Position numbers and translations under genes: made by a program. DNA of 64,000 nt. It comes from Pseudoxanthomonas sp. F37 (GTDB taxonomy: Bacteria > Pseudomonadota > Gammaproteobacteria > Xanthomonadales > Xanthomonadaceae). The notes beneath the pieces are model-generated. The model did not search any database. It had not been told where the DNA came from and worked only from the letters and a program-made list of their open reading frames with translations. The stretch lies in NCBI RefSeq assembly GCF_022965755.1, contig NZ_CP095187.1, forward strand, positions 62,001 through 126,000. The letters run 5' to 3'. This document shows, piece after piece, positions 43,456-52,229 of the stretch (position 1 is its first letter; every line of letters starts with the position of its first letter).

Positions 43456-43989
43456 TCAGGCGATCCTGCGCCGGGCGTCCAGGTCGCGACGCAGGCGCTG
43501 CAATGCCGCTTCCGCATCGCCCACCACCATCACGCAGGGTACGGCGAGCATCAGGTTGAGCGGCAGGCCGAACTCCTCCAGCTGCCAGCCCTGCATGTCG
43601 TTGCCGGCGTCTTCGCCCAGGTATTCCGGGCAGCGCCGGCGGATGCGCTCTGCCAGGCTGCCGCCTTCGGGCACATAACCGTAGACCGGCTTGCCGCGGG
43701 CGACCGCGTAGCCCACTTCGAAGCAGGTGCCGCTGTCCGGCTCCGCGCCACGGAAGAAGTCCAGGTTCGCCAGCACCGCATCGGCCGCGTCGAGCAGGCC
43801 GATATCGGCACGGTAGATCCAGCGCGCGGTTTCCAGCGGGTCGCCGGTGGCGTGGCCGGCCACCTGGGCGTCCAGCGGAAACAGGCCTTCGAAGCCGTGG
43901 CGTGCGCACAGCGCCTTGAGCTGCTCGCCGCGCGCGGCGGCATCGGGGCGGAAGATGTCGGGGCCGGCAAGGTAGAGCGACTGGATCAT
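43456..43989 (-). CDS. Nucleoside 2-deoxyribosyltransferase-like protein
   Basis: The 177-residue protein has the fold signature of nucleoside 2-deoxyribosyltransferases: IQSLYLAGPDIFRPDAA at the N-terminus, then ADIGLLDAADAVLANLDFFRGAEPDSGTCFEVGYAVARGKPVYGY at about 80-124. These enzymes exchange or hydrolyse bases of deoxynucleosides. The catalytic Glu is probably that of CFEVGYA. The start at 43989 begins directly at the conserved first strand. It lies 96 bp downstream of a radical SAM gene on the same strand. Confidence 0.9.
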   Translation of the reverse strand: MIQSLYLAGPDIFRPDAAARGEQLKALCARHGFEGLFPLDAQVAGHATGDPLETARWIYRADIGLLDAADAVLANLDFFRGAEPDSGTCFEVGYAVARGKPVYGYVPEGGSLAERIRRRCPEYLGEDAGNDMQGWQLEEFGLPLNLMLAVPCVMVVGDAEAALQRLRRDLDARRRIA

Positions 43990-44085
43990 CGGCACAGGGG
44001 CAGGGCGGGGCGGGGATGAGGGATTGTCCGGGCCCGCCGGCGGGCTGCCGCGTGACCGATCGTCGCAGCCGCTCCATGCCATGCC

Positions 44086-45174
44086 TCAGAACAGCTCGCC
44101 CTGCGGCGACGGCACGCGGGGTGGCACGAAGCGCGTGCAGTCGAACGGCGGATGGCGCCGTCCCTCGAAGCCAAAGCGCTTCAACGCCAGCGCGAACCGC
44201 CGCGCCAGCAGGTCGGCGTACACGCCCTCGCCGCGCAGGCGGGTGCCGAAGCGGCTGTCGTAATCCCGGCCGCCGCGCAGCTGCTGCACGGTGCTCATCA
44301 CGTGCGCGGCGCGGTCGGGCAGGTGCGTCTGCAGCCAGTCGCGGAACAGCGGAGCGACTTCGTGCGGCAGGCGCAGCAGCACGTAGCCGGCCGCGGTGGC
44401 GCCGGCATCGCGCGATGCTTCCAGCACCGCTTCCAGTTCGTGGTCGTTCACCCACGGAATCACCGGGGCGAACATCACGCCTACCGGCACGCCGGCGCCG
44501 CTGAGCCGCTCCACTGCTTTCAGCCGGCGATGCGGCGCCGACGCACGCGGCTCCAGCCGTGAGGAAAGGCCGTTGTCGAGCGTGGTGATCGACAGGTAGA
44601 CATGCACCAGCCGCTCGCGTGCCATCGGCGCCAGCAGGTCCAGGTCGCGTTCGATCAGCGCATTCTTGGTGATCAGCGAAACCGGATGCTTCGTCTCCGC
44701 CAGCACTTCCAGGATACGGCGGGTCAGTTGCAGCTTGCGTTCGGTCGGCTGGTAGGCGTCGGTATTGATGCCCAGCGAGATCGGGCTGGGCCGGTAGCCC
44801 CGCTTCGACAGCTCCTGGCGCAGGATCTGGGGCGCGTTCGTCTTGGCGAAGATCCGGGTTTCGAAATCCAGGCCGGGCGACAGGTCGAGATAGGCATGCG
44901 ACGGGCGCGCGAAGCAGTAGCTGCATCCGTGCTCGCAGCCGCGGTAGGGATTGAGCGACTGCTCGAACGGAATGTCGGGCGACTGGTTGCGGGTGATGAC
45001 GCTGCGCGCGGCTTCCTCGTGCAACTCGGTGCGGGGCGCCGATGCCGCATCGCCTTCGGGGTCGGCGTCGTGCCAGCCATCGTCGACCGCGTCCGCCGTG
45101 GTCACGGCGAAGCGGCCGGGCAGGTAGCCGGTGGAGCCCCGTCCCTTGATGCCCGGTCGAGTGCGCGTGGTCAT
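44086..45174 (-). CDS. PA0069-family radical SAM protein
   Basis: The 362-residue protein is a radical SAM enzyme related to spore photoproduct lyase-like proteins. The [4Fe-4S] cluster cysteines are Cys80, Cys84 and Cys87 in RGCEHGCSYCFARPSHAY. SAM-binding features include LGINTDAYQPTE and VSLITKNALIERDLDLL. Further conserved pieces are SITTLDNGLSSRLEPRASAPHRRL and VMFAPVIPWVND. The reaction is unknown. It is divergent from cardiolipin synthase across 57 bp. Confidence 0.92.
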   Translation of the reverse strand: MTTRTRPGIKGRGSTGYLPGRFAVTTADAVDDGWHDADPEGDAASAPRTELHEEAARSVITRNQSPDIPFEQSLNPYRGCEHGCSYCFARPSHAYLDLSPGLDFETRIFAKTNAPQILRQELSKRGYRPSPISLGINTDAYQPTERKLQLTRRILEVLAETKHPVSLITKNALIERDLDLLAPMARERLVHVYLSITTLDNGLSSRLEPRASAPHRRLKAVERLSGAGVPVGVMFAPVIPWVNDHELEAVLEASRDAGATAAGYVLLRLPHEVAPLFRDWLQTHLPDRAAHVMSTVQQLRGGRDYDSRFGTRLRGEGVYADLLARRFALALKRFGFEGRRHPPFDCTRFVPPRVPSPQGELF

Positions 45175-45231
45175 CGGCGCAGCTTACGCCGCCCGCGTCG
45201 CAAGCCCGGCGACACCGCATAGAATCGCCGC

Positions 45232-46686
45232 ATGCACGATATCACCGGCACCCTCCGCGACGTCCTCGGCTCGCTGCCCCACCTGCAGTGGTGGATCGCC
45301 GGCGCATGGCTGCTCTACCTGGTACCGCTGTGCGCGTGGATCGTCCTGCAGAAGCGCGAGCCGGTGGCCACGCTCAGTTGGCTGCTGTCGTTGGCGCTGC
45401 TGCCCTACCTGGGGTATCTGATCTATTTCCTGCTGGGCCCCCAGCGCATCAAGCGCCACCAGCTGCGCCGCACGCGTTCGCGGGAAGGGGTGGGGAGCTA
45501 CGAGGTGTTCGCGCCCACCGACGGCAACAGCGCCGAGCTGCCGATGCTCGCGCAGAAGATCACCGGGCTGCCACCGTCGTCGGCCACCTCGGTGCAGCAA
45601 CTGGTGGACGGCTGTGCGACGTACCAGGCCATCCTGGACGCGATCGCCGTGGCCGAGAACCACATCCACCTGGAGTACTACATCTTCAACGGGGACAGGA
45701 CGGGCCAGCGGGTGCTGGAAGCCCTGGCCGCGAAGGCGCGCGCAGGCGTGAAGGTGCGCCTGCTGCTGGACGCGGTGGGTTCCAACCGGCTGAAGAAACG
45801 CGCCCTGCGCCCGTTGCTGGAGGCCGGCGGCGAGTACGCCTGGTTCCACCCGACCCGCTTCCGGCCCTTCACCCGGCCCTGGCTCAACCTGCGCACGCAC
45901 CGGAAGATCGTCGTGGTCGATGGCCGCATCGCCTTCACCGGCGGCATCAACGTGACCGACGACGAAGACGAATCCTTGCGCGAGGACGCCTATCGCGACC
46001 TGCACCTGCGGCTGGAAGGTGAGATCGTCCGCAGCATCCAGCAGGTGTTCGTGGAGGACTGGGTCTACGCCACGGGTCAGCAGCGCAAGGACTTCCAGGG
46101 CACGCGGCTATGGAGCGCCAGCGACGCCAACATCCGCGGAGGGATCGCGGCGCAGGCGCTGGTGTCGGGGCCGGATTCGGCCTGGGAGCCGATCCACCGG
46201 ATGAAGGTGGCGGCCATCCACGAGGCGAAACAGCGCGTGTGGCTGGTCACGCCCTACTTCGTCCCGGGCGAGGCTGCGCGCATGGCGCTGACATCGGCGG
46301 CGCTGGGCGGGCTGGACGTGCGCCTGGTGGTGCCGAAAGTCAGCGATTCGCGCCTGGTGACCCTGGCGGCGCGCTCGTATTTCGACGAGCTCATCGCCGC
46401 GGGTGTGAAGGTGTACGAATACGGCCCGCGCATGATGCACAGCAAGGCGCTGCTCTGCGACGATGGGCTGGCGGTCATCGGCAGCGCCAACTTCGACCAC
46501 CGCAGCTTCCGTCTCAACTTCGAGATCTCCATGATGTTCCGCGACCGCGGCGTCGCGGGCACCCTGGCGCAATGGCTGGAGGGCGAGATCGCCGCCTGCG
46601 AGCCGGTGAAGGTACAGCGCGACCGCTCGCTCTGGCGCCACCGGCTGCCCGAGGCACTTGCCCGCCTGCTGTCGCCATTGCTGTGA
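45232..46686 (+). CDS. cls: Cardiolipin synthase
   Basis: The enzyme condenses two phosphatidylglycerol molecules into cardiolipin in the inner membrane. The 484-residue protein has two N-terminal membrane helices (WIAGAWLLYLVPLCAWIVL and LSWLLSLALLPYLGYLIYFLLG). Two HKD phospholipase-D motifs follow: HRKIVVVDGRIAFTGGIN near 223 and HSKALLCDDGLAVIGSANFDHRS near 403. A -10-like TAGAAT lies 10 bp upstream of the ATG. Length and layout match Cls of the ClsA type. Confidence 0.95.
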   Translation: MHDITGTLRDVLGSLPHLQWWIAGAWLLYLVPLCAWIVLQKREPVATLSWLLSLALLPYLGYLIYFLLGPQRIKRHQLRRTRSREGVGSYEVFAPTDGNSAELPMLAQKITGLPPSSATSVQQLVDGCATYQAILDAIAVAENHIHLEYYIFNGDRTGQRVLEALAAKARAGVKVRLLLDAVGSNRLKKRALRPLLEAGGEYAWFHPTRFRPFTRPWLNLRTHRKIVVVDGRIAFTGGINVTDDEDESLREDAYRDLHLRLEGEIVRSIQQVFVEDWVYATGQQRKDFQGTRLWSASDANIRGGIAAQALVSGPDSAWEPIHRMKVAAIHEAKQRVWLVTPYFVPGEAARMALTSAALGGLDVRLVVPKVSDSRLVTLAARSYFDELIAAGVKVYEYGPRMMHSKALLCDDGLAVIGSANFDHRSFRLNFEISMMFRDRGVAGTLAQWLEGEIAACEPVKVQRDRSLWRHRLPEALARLLSPLL

Positions 46687-46747
46687 AGCACGGCGGTTTT
46701 TGGCCGGCGGCCGAGGCGTTAAGATGCCGCCAGCAACCCGGGGGTGG

Positions 46748-47014
46748 ATGATGCACTGGCTGTTCCTGTTGATGGCGGTGGGCGCGCTCTTCGTCGGTTT
46801 CACCGTCACGTCAACGCCGTTGATGGTGGTGTCGCTGCTGGCATCGCTGGCCCTGTTCGTGGTGTGGATCATGGGCTGGTACGCACGTCGCGTCGGCGAG
46901 AGCAGCCAGGATCCCTCCATGATGATCGACCCCGCCGAACTGCGCCGGCTGCGCGAGATCGCCGAGGCCCGGCGGGCGAACGCGGTGCCGCCCTCCGAGC
47001 CCCCCGCGCCGTGA
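46748..47014 (+). CDS. Small two-helix membrane protein of unknown function
   Basis: The 88-residue product starts [18 protein letters not shown] and has two hydrophobic helices (about 3-18 and 26-45). A charged C-terminal tail follows ([28 protein letters not shown]). The start has a GGGGGTGG ribosome binding region, and a -10-like TTAAGAT lies 20 bp upstream. Its stop overlaps the GTG start of pdxJ in a GTGA junction, so pdxJ translation is probably coupled to it. The family is not recognised. Confidence 0.78.
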   Translation: MMHWLFLLMAVGALFVGFTVTSTPLMVVSLLASLALFVVWIMGWYARRVGESSQDPSMMIDPAELRRLREIAEARRANAVPPSEPPAP

Positions 47015-47784
47015 CGCTGCTCAGCGTCAACGTCAACAAGATCGCCGTGCTGCGGAACTCCCGCGGCGGCAACGAGCCGGATGTGCTGCGCGCGGCACGC
47101 GCCTGCCTGGCGGCCGGCGCGCATGGCATCACGGTCCACCCCCGCCCGGACCAGCGGCACATCCGCAGCACCGACGTGCATGCGCTGTCGGCGCTGACGC
47201 GCGAGCACGGCGTGGAACTGAACGTGGAGGGCAACCCGTTCGCGCCTCCGCGCGACGGGTATCCCGGCTTCCTCGCGCTCTGCGAAGCGGTGCGCCCGGC
47301 GCAGGCGACCCTGGTGCCGGATGGCGATGGCCAGATCACATCGGACCATGGTTTCGATTTCGCGCGCGATGCCGCGCGCCTGCAGCCGCTGGTGGCACCG
47401 CTGAAGGCGCTGGGCTGCCGGGTCAGCCTGTTCGTGGACGCCGGCTGCGAAGGCCTGGAGCAGGCCGCACGCATGGGCGCGGACCGGATCGAACTCTATA
47501 CCGGCCCCTTTGCCGAAGCCGCCGCCCGCGGTGACGCGGCCGCCGAGTTGGCCCGCTGCGCCGCGACCGCACGCCAGGCGCAGGGGCTGGGATTGGGCGT
47601 GAACGCCGGGCACGACCTCAGCCAGGACAACCTGGGCATGTTCGTGGCCAACGTGCCGGGGGTGCTGGAGGTGTCCATCGGCCACGCCCTGATCGGCGAA
47701 GCGCTGTACGCCGGACTCGATGCCACCGTGAAGGCGTACCTGCGGATCCTGGGCGGGACGCAGGCGGGCGGTGGCCGCGGCTGA
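47011..47784 (+). CDS. pdxJ: Pyridoxine 5'-phosphate synthase PdxJ
   Basis: PdxJ joins deoxyxylulose 5-phosphate and 3-amino-2-oxopropyl phosphate to make pyridoxine 5'-phosphate in vitamin B6 synthesis. The 257-residue TIM barrel shows [31 protein letters not shown] (His in the catalytic site), ELNVEGNP and [15 protein letters not shown] near the C-terminus. The start is the GTG at 47011, overlapping the upstream small membrane gene by 4 bp. The exb/tonB cluster converges on it, an order known in Xanthomonas. Confidence 0.95.
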   Translation: MTLLSVNVNKIAVLRNSRGGNEPDVLRAARACLAAGAHGITVHPRPDQRHIRSTDVHALSALTREHGVELNVEGNPFAPPRDGYPGFLALCEAVRPAQATLVPDGDGQITSDHGFDFARDAARLQPLVAPLKALGCRVSLFVDAGCEGLEQAARMGADRIELYTGPFAEAAARGDAAAELARCAATARQAQGLGLGVNAGHDLSQDNLGMFVANVPGVLEVSIGHALIGEALYAGLDATVKAYLRILGGTQAGGGRG

Positions 47785-47806
47785 GCGGCTCCGCGGCCGG
47801 GCCCGG

Positions 47807-48202
47807 TCAGTCCCTCATCACGATGTGCCCGATCCCGCTGGCGTGCGCCTGCGCCAATGCGCTGACCAGTTGCTGGTAATCGGCGCCGGCGGAGGCCTCC
47901 ACCTGCAGGACCGTCTCCGGATCGGCGATGCGTGCGTCTTCCAGCCGGAGCCGCAGCTCGGCCAGCGAGACCGGGCGGTCGTCCAGCGTGTAGTCGCCGG
48001 CCACGCCGAGCTTGAGGACCAGGTCGTTCGGCGGTACGCGCCGTGCATCCGGGACCGGTTGCGGCAGGTGGGCATCGAGGGGGCGGGACAGCAGCGGCGC
48101 GGTGACCATGAAGATCACCAGCAGGACCAGCATCACGTCCACCAGGGGGGTGATGTTGATCTCGGCCAGTTCACGACGGCTTGCGGGAGCGGAGAACGCC
48201 AT
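47807..48202 (-). CDS. ExbD-like biopolymer transport protein, third paralogue
   Basis: The 131-residue protein is a clear ExbD/TolR family member, with the N-terminal membrane helix region [36 protein letters not shown] (about 11-46) including the proton-channel Asp of [12 protein letters not shown] periplasmic domain ends GIGHIVMRD. It is 129 bp downstream of exbD2 and separated from it by a strong terminator, so it is probably expressed separately. It differs from exbD1 and exbD2 in its periplasmic sequence. Whether it works with TonB/ExbB or another partner is not known. Confidence 0.9.
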   Translation of the reverse strand: MAFSAPASRRELAEINITPLVDVMLVLLVIFMVTAPLLSRPLDAHLPQPVPDARRVPPNDLVLKLGVAGDYTLDDRPVSLAELRLRLEDARIADPETVLQVEASAGADYQQLVSALAQAHASGIGHIVMRD

Positions 48203-48280
48203 GGCACACCTCCTCTGTCGGACCGTGCCCCCGACGCTACGCCCGTCCCCGCGCGCCGGCAAGGGGGGCGGAGAGGCCCA

Positions 48281-48308
48281 TAAAAAACGCCGCCCGGTGG
48301 GCGGCGTT
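48281..48308 (-). terminator. Intrinsic terminator after exbD2
   Basis: On the minus strand a perfect 10-bp stem (AACGCCGCCC / GGGCGGCGTT) with an ACC loop is followed by TTTTTA. It ends the tonB-exbB-exbD1-exbD2 unit before the third exbD. Confidence 0.9.
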
Positions 48309-48331
48309 CAAAGGTAAGTTGCGCGTCAGGG

Positions 48332-48742
48332 TTACTGCACGAAACCGATCTTCATCATCTGCGCGTTCTTGGCGGCGGCCAGGACCTTGGCCATCACTTC
48401 GTAATGCGCTTCCGAGTTCGCTTCGATGCGCAGCTCCGGCTGGTTGGTCGGATCGCGCTGCACTTCGTCTTCCATCTTCTGCTGGAGGTCGGCCACGTTC
48501 ACGGGGCTGTTGTTCCAGTACACGCTACCGTCGGCGTTGATCCGCAGGTCGATCGGCGGCGGCGGCTCGCGCACCTGCGGCGGCGGGTTGATCACGCGCT
48601 GCGGCAGGGCCACTTCGATCGGGTACGTCATGATCGGAGCGGTGACGATGAAGATGATCAGGAGCACCAGCATCACGTCCACCAAGGGCGTGACGTTGAT
48701 GTCGGCCATGGGGCCCTTGCTTCCACCACTGCTGAATGCCAT
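48332..48742 (-). CDS. exbD2: Biopolymer transport protein ExbD2
   Basis: The 136-residue protein has one membrane helix with the conserved [21 protein letters not shown] and Asp about 20, then a periplasmic domain ending MMKIGFVQ. ExbD with ExbB uses the proton gradient to energise TonB. It follows exbD1 after 3 bp in the same unit and is followed by a terminator. The homologous second exbD of Xanthomonas campestris is known to be dispensable for iron uptake but needed for some plant responses; that is family knowledge, not visible here. Confidence 0.94.
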   Translation of the reverse strand: MAFSSGGSKGPMADINVTPLVDVMLVLLIIFIVTAPIMTYPIEVALPQRVINPPPQVREPPPPIDLRINADGSVYWNNSPVNVADLQQKMEDEVQRDPTNQPELRIEANSEAHYEVMAKVLAAAKNAQMMKIGFVQ

Positions 48743-48745
48743 GGC

Positions 48746-49171
48746 TTACTGCCCCTTCTCTTTCGTGGCCACGTAGCCGATGTCCAGCATGCCCTGGCTC
48801 TGGGCAATCTTGGTGACCTCGGCGATGGTGCCCATCTTGGTCGTCTTGTCGCCGCGCAGGTTCAGCTTCGGCTGCGGTTGCAGCTGGGCCGCACTGGACA
48901 GGCGCGATTCCAGGATTTCCTTGCTGACCGGTTCGTCACCCCAGAACAGGTCGCCATTCTCCTTCACGGAGATGGTGATCGGCGGGGTCTTGGGCGCTTC
49001 CTTGTCCTTTTCCTGGACCAGGTTCGCCTCGGGCAGTTCGATCTTCACCTTGTGCGACATCAGCGGCGCCGTGATGATGAAGATGATCAGCAGCACCAAC
49101 ATCACGTCCACGAGGGGCGTGACGTTGATCTCGGCCATCGGGCCACCGCTATTACCACTACTGAAAGCCAT
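48746..49171 (-). CDS. exbD: Biopolymer transport protein ExbD
   Basis: The 141-residue inner-membrane protein has the N-terminal helix with [35 protein letters not shown] (proton-relay Asp about 21) and a periplasmic domain containing ITISVKENGDLFWGDEPVSKEILESRL. It is the first of two tandem exbD genes after exbB. ExbB-ExbD-TonB spans the inner membrane and periplasm and powers outer-membrane receptors. Confidence 0.95.
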   Translation of the reverse strand: MAFSSGNSGGPMAEINVTPLVDVMLVLLIIFIITAPLMSHKVKIELPEANLVQEKDKEAPKTPPITISVKENGDLFWGDEPVSKEILESRLSSAAQLQPQPKLNLRGDKTTKMGTIAEVTKIAQSQGMLDIGYVATKEKGQ

Positions 49172-49216
49172 GACGGGCTCCGTCTGAACGTTGCGTTGAC
49201 TGCTTGTACCGCCGGC

Positions 49217-49978
49217 TCAGCGAACGCGCGAGCCGGTGGCGAAGAAGTCGTGCAGGTCGTGCGCGAACGTGTCGAACTTGGCGATGACGGCCGCGTTCGT
49301 CTTGCTGAAGAAGTTGTAGGCGAACACGGCCGGGATGGCGACGAACAGACCGATGGCGGTCATGATCAGCGCTTCACCCACCGGGCCGGCGACGGCGTCG
49401 ATCGAGGCCTGGCCGGTCGCGCCGATGCGGATCAGGGCGCCGTAGATGCCCCACACCGTACCCAGCAGACCCACGAACGGCGCGGTCGCACCGACGGTGG
49501 CCAGCAGCGTCATGCCGCCCTGCAGGTTGGTGCTCTCGCGGGTCACGGCCTGGCGCAGGGCGCGGTCGACGAACTCGGAGCGGCTCAGGGCTTCACCCAG
49601 GCCCTGGCCCGAACCTTCGGCACGCTGGTGGTGCGCGGCGGCCTGGGCGGCGTCGAGGGCGATCTTGGAGAACGGCTCGTTCTTGGGCTGCTCTTCCATC
49701 AGGCGGATGGCGTCCTGCGCGTTCGGGGTTTCCCAGAAGGCGCTGGTCACGCGGTCGGCCTGGCCCTTCAGGCGGGTGCTGCGCAGCACGTTGATGACGG
49801 TCCAGTACCAGGACATCGCGGACATGATCACCAGGGTCAACAGCACGACCCAGGAGACGATGAACTCGCCGGGCTTGCTGATCATTTCGCTGATCATGTG
49901 CTCGAAGCCCATCTGCGACAGGGCATTCGCGGCGTTGGTGCCCCCGGCGGCGGCGGCGAAAAGGGTTTCCTGCAGCAT
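49217..49978 (-). CDS. exbB: Biopolymer transport protein ExbB
   Basis: ExbB is the pentameric inner-membrane scaffold of the TonB energy machine. The 253-residue protein has three membrane helices: near 40-57, 148-170 (GGMTLLATVGATAPFVGLLGTVWGIYGALI) and 190-215 (AGPVGEALIMTAIGLFVAIPAVFAYNFF). These are the MotA/TolQ/ExbB signatures. The helix 2 to 3 pattern is fully conserved in appearance. It lies between tonB and exbD. Confidence 0.95.
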   Translation of the reverse strand: MLQETLFAAAAGGTNAANALSQMGFEHMISEMISKPGEFIVSWVVLLTLVIMSAMSWYWTVINVLRSTRLKGQADRVTSAFWETPNAQDAIRLMEEQPKNEPFSKIALDAAQAAAHHQRAEGSGQGLGEALSRSEFVDRALRQAVTRESTNLQGGMTLLATVGATAPFVGLLGTVWGIYGALIRIGATGQASIDAVAGPVGEALIMTAIGLFVAIPAVFAYNFFSKTNAAVIAKFDTFAHDLHDFFATGSRVR

Positions 49979-50058
49979 GACGCTTACCTTTATATAAGTG
50001 TTGATTGAGAGTGTTGCGGGTTACGAACTAAACGGGAAGAACGCGGAGGAAGCCGCGT

Positions 50059-50730
50059 TCACCCCATGTTGAAATCGACCGGCACGCGCACACGGCCTGC
50101 GGCCTTCTGTCCGTTGACCACCGACGGATTGAAGCGCCACTTGCGGGCGGCCTCCATCGCGGCGCGGTCCAGATCGCGGTTGCGGCTGGATTTTTCCACC
50201 GCCACGTTGGTCACGTTGCCGTTCGCGTCCACGTCGATGATCAGGATGACCGTGCCCTCGATACCGGCGCGCGCGGCGGCGGGCGGGTAACGCGGCGGGT
50301 TCATGTTCTTGGACGAGATGTCCACCGTGGCGGCGACGTCGGCGATCGGCGCCGGCGGGGCCGGGGGCGAAGGCGGGGTCACGATGTCGGTGGGACGCGG
50401 TTCGGCGACGTCGACCGGCGGCGCTTCCGGCGGCGGCGGCAGCGGCGTGGTCTTGGGCGGCGCCAGGTTCTTGACCGGCGGCGGCGGCGTGTCCTGCTTC
50501 GGCGGCGGCGGCGGCGGCGGCGGGGGCGGCGGCGGCGCATCGACGATGACGACCGAGGTGCGGCGCTCCTGCTCCTTTTCCGCCGGCGGAGCGACGGCCG
50601 GGATCAACAGCGCAAGCAGAGCGGCTGCATGCAACGCGATCACGAAGGCAATACCGATGATACGGGGCCAGTTGAGGCTGGTGTCCTCTTCTTCTTCCCG
50701 GTACCTGTTGATGACCAGTTGTTCAGCCAT
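50059..50730 (-). CDS. tonB: Energy transducer TonB
   Basis: TonB links the inner-membrane ExbB-ExbD motor to outer-membrane receptors. The 223-residue protein has an N-terminal helix (IGIAFVIALHAAALLALLIPA, about 25-45) and a long proline-rich periplasmic spacer with a run of about twelve prolines. The C-terminal TonB domain includes RYPPAAARAGIEGTVILIIDVDANGNVTNVAVEKSS and AMEAARKWRFNP. The polyproline tract comes from a GGC-rich repeat near 50500-50540, a place where length variation is likely. It begins the exb operon. Confidence 0.95.
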   Translation of the reverse strand: MAEQLVINRYREEEEDTSLNWPRIIGIAFVIALHAAALLALLIPAVAPPAEKEQERRTSVVIVDAPPPPPPPPPPPPKQDTPPPPVKNLAPPKTTPLPPPPEAPPVDVAEPRPTDIVTPPSPPAPPAPIADVAATVDISSKNMNPPRYPPAAARAGIEGTVILIIDVDANGNVTNVAVEKSSRNRDLDRAAMEAARKWRFNPSVVNGQKAAGRVRVPVDFNMG

Positions 50731-50890
50731 GCGCCAATTAACTCAAGGTTGATACGGACGCCTAGGCGCCTCGTTGATTCTGGGCCCTGCCGGTGAGGTT
50801 TTCACCGGCGGAACCCTCAGCTTATACCAATCCGACGCTCCGGTGCCATCATCCGTACGGATTTTTGGCCTTCGGTGTCACGGAACCGCG

Positions 50891-52096
50891 TTACGGCAGC
50901 GCGATGATCTTCTTGGCGTCGTCGGGCTTCTTCAGGCCCTTGTCCAGGGCGGCGCGGGCGGCCACCTTGGCTTCGGGGATGCGGCCTTCCTGCCACAGGA
51001 CGCGGGCGAGGTTGAGGTAGGTTTCGCCGTCCTTGGACAACGGCGCCGCCTTCTGCCAGGCCTCGATCGCCTGCGGGATCTGTTCGGAGTAGTAGTACGC
51101 CTGCGCCAGGGCCAGGTAGGTCTGGTAATCCGGCTTCACGACGCCCTTCTGCAGACCCTCGTTGACCACGGCGATCACGTCCTTCTCCTTGCCTTCCATG
51201 TTGGCGTAGGTCAGGTAGAGCTGGCGGTAGTCCTTCTCTTCGGTCATCAGGCCGGCCGTGCGCAGCTTCTCCAGCACGGCCGCCGCCTTGGCCTCCTGTT
51301 CGGAGTTGAGATAGATGCTGGCCAGGTTCATCTGGGCGCGCTTGTCGTTGGGCGACTTGGCGGCCAGCTGTTCGGCCACCTTGACCGCTTCGGCGAGCTG
51401 TCCGGCTTCCTGGTAGCAGACCATGAGGATCTGCGTCCAGTTGTCGACCTTGTCTTCGGGATTGGTCGAGGTCTCGATGGCCTGCTTCAACGGCGGGATG
51501 CACTCGGCGAAACGGTCGGCCTGGTAGAGGTACTGGCCCTTGAACGCGAAATCGGCAGGGCGCTTGCTCTTGGATTCGGCCAGATACTTGTCCAGCGTGG
51601 CGAAGCCGTTGGTGTAGTCGTCCTTCTGCAACTGCAGCTGCGCCAGCTGCAGCATCAGCTGGAAGTGCTGGTTGTTGCCCAGGGCGTTGGCCTCGATGGC
51701 CTGCTTGAGGTAGCCCTCGGCAGCGGCTTCATCGTCGGTGTTCAGCGCGGCCTGCGAGGCGATCTGGGCTGCGAGCGCCTTGTCGTACGCGTTCGCCGAG
51801 CCGTTGGCGATGATCTCGTCGGCCAGCGTGCGCGCGGTGGTGTAACCGGCGGCGGCCTTGGTCTCGTCTTCCTGGTCGAGCGCCTTGTTGTAGGCCTCGA
51901 TCAGCTTGTTGAGCTTGGTCAGTACCTTGGGGGAGCCCTTGGCTTCGGGTTCCTGGCGGGTCGTGTCCGGGAACAGGACTTCTTCCTTCTTCTGCTCGTC
52001 GCGGCGCGCCGCGTTCGCATCGAGGACGGCGCCACCGCAGAACGCGGCCACCAGGGCCAGGCTGAGCAGGGTGGTCTTGGGATTACGGAGCTTCAT
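50891..52096 (-). CDS. Exported tetratricopeptide-repeat protein
   Basis: The 401-residue protein has a signal peptide (LLSLALVAAFCGGAVLDANA, cleavage near 30). It then carries many TPR helical pairs, for example FQLMLQLAQLQLQKDDYTNGFATLDKYLAES and AQMNLASIYLNSEQEAKAAAVLEKL, plus ILMVCYQEAGQLAEAVKVAEQLAAKSPND. TPR proteins act as scaffolds. Its position upstream of tonB with 160 bp between suggests a link to the Ton system, as TPR partners occur in some other Ton clusters; this is inference. The C-terminus ends DDAKKIIALP. Confidence 0.87.
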   Translation of the reverse strand: MKLRNPKTTLLSLALVAAFCGGAVLDANAARRDEQKKEEVLFPDTTRQEPEAKGSPKVLTKLNKLIEAYNKALDQEDETKAAAGYTTARTLADEIIANGSANAYDKALAAQIASQAALNTDDEAAAEGYLKQAIEANALGNNQHFQLMLQLAQLQLQKDDYTNGFATLDKYLAESKSKRPADFAFKGQYLYQADRFAECIPPLKQAIETSTNPEDKVDNWTQILMVCYQEAGQLAEAVKVAEQLAAKSPNDKRAQMNLASIYLNSEQEAKAAAVLEKLRTAGLMTEEKDYRQLYLTYANMEGKEKDVIAVVNEGLQKGVVKPDYQTYLALAQAYYYSEQIPQAIEAWQKAAPLSKDGETYLNLARVLWQEGRIPEAKVAARAALDKGLKKPDDAKKIIALP

Positions 52097-52229
52097 GTCT
52101 AAACCTCATGGGGCCGTGCGGGAGATGACAAGGCATCCCGCCGACGTGCGGGGCCGGCAAAACTAACAGAAACCGAGGGTGGGCGGATACCGTTTCGGGT
52201 GCTGCTTAGCAGCAATACCGACCCGTGTG

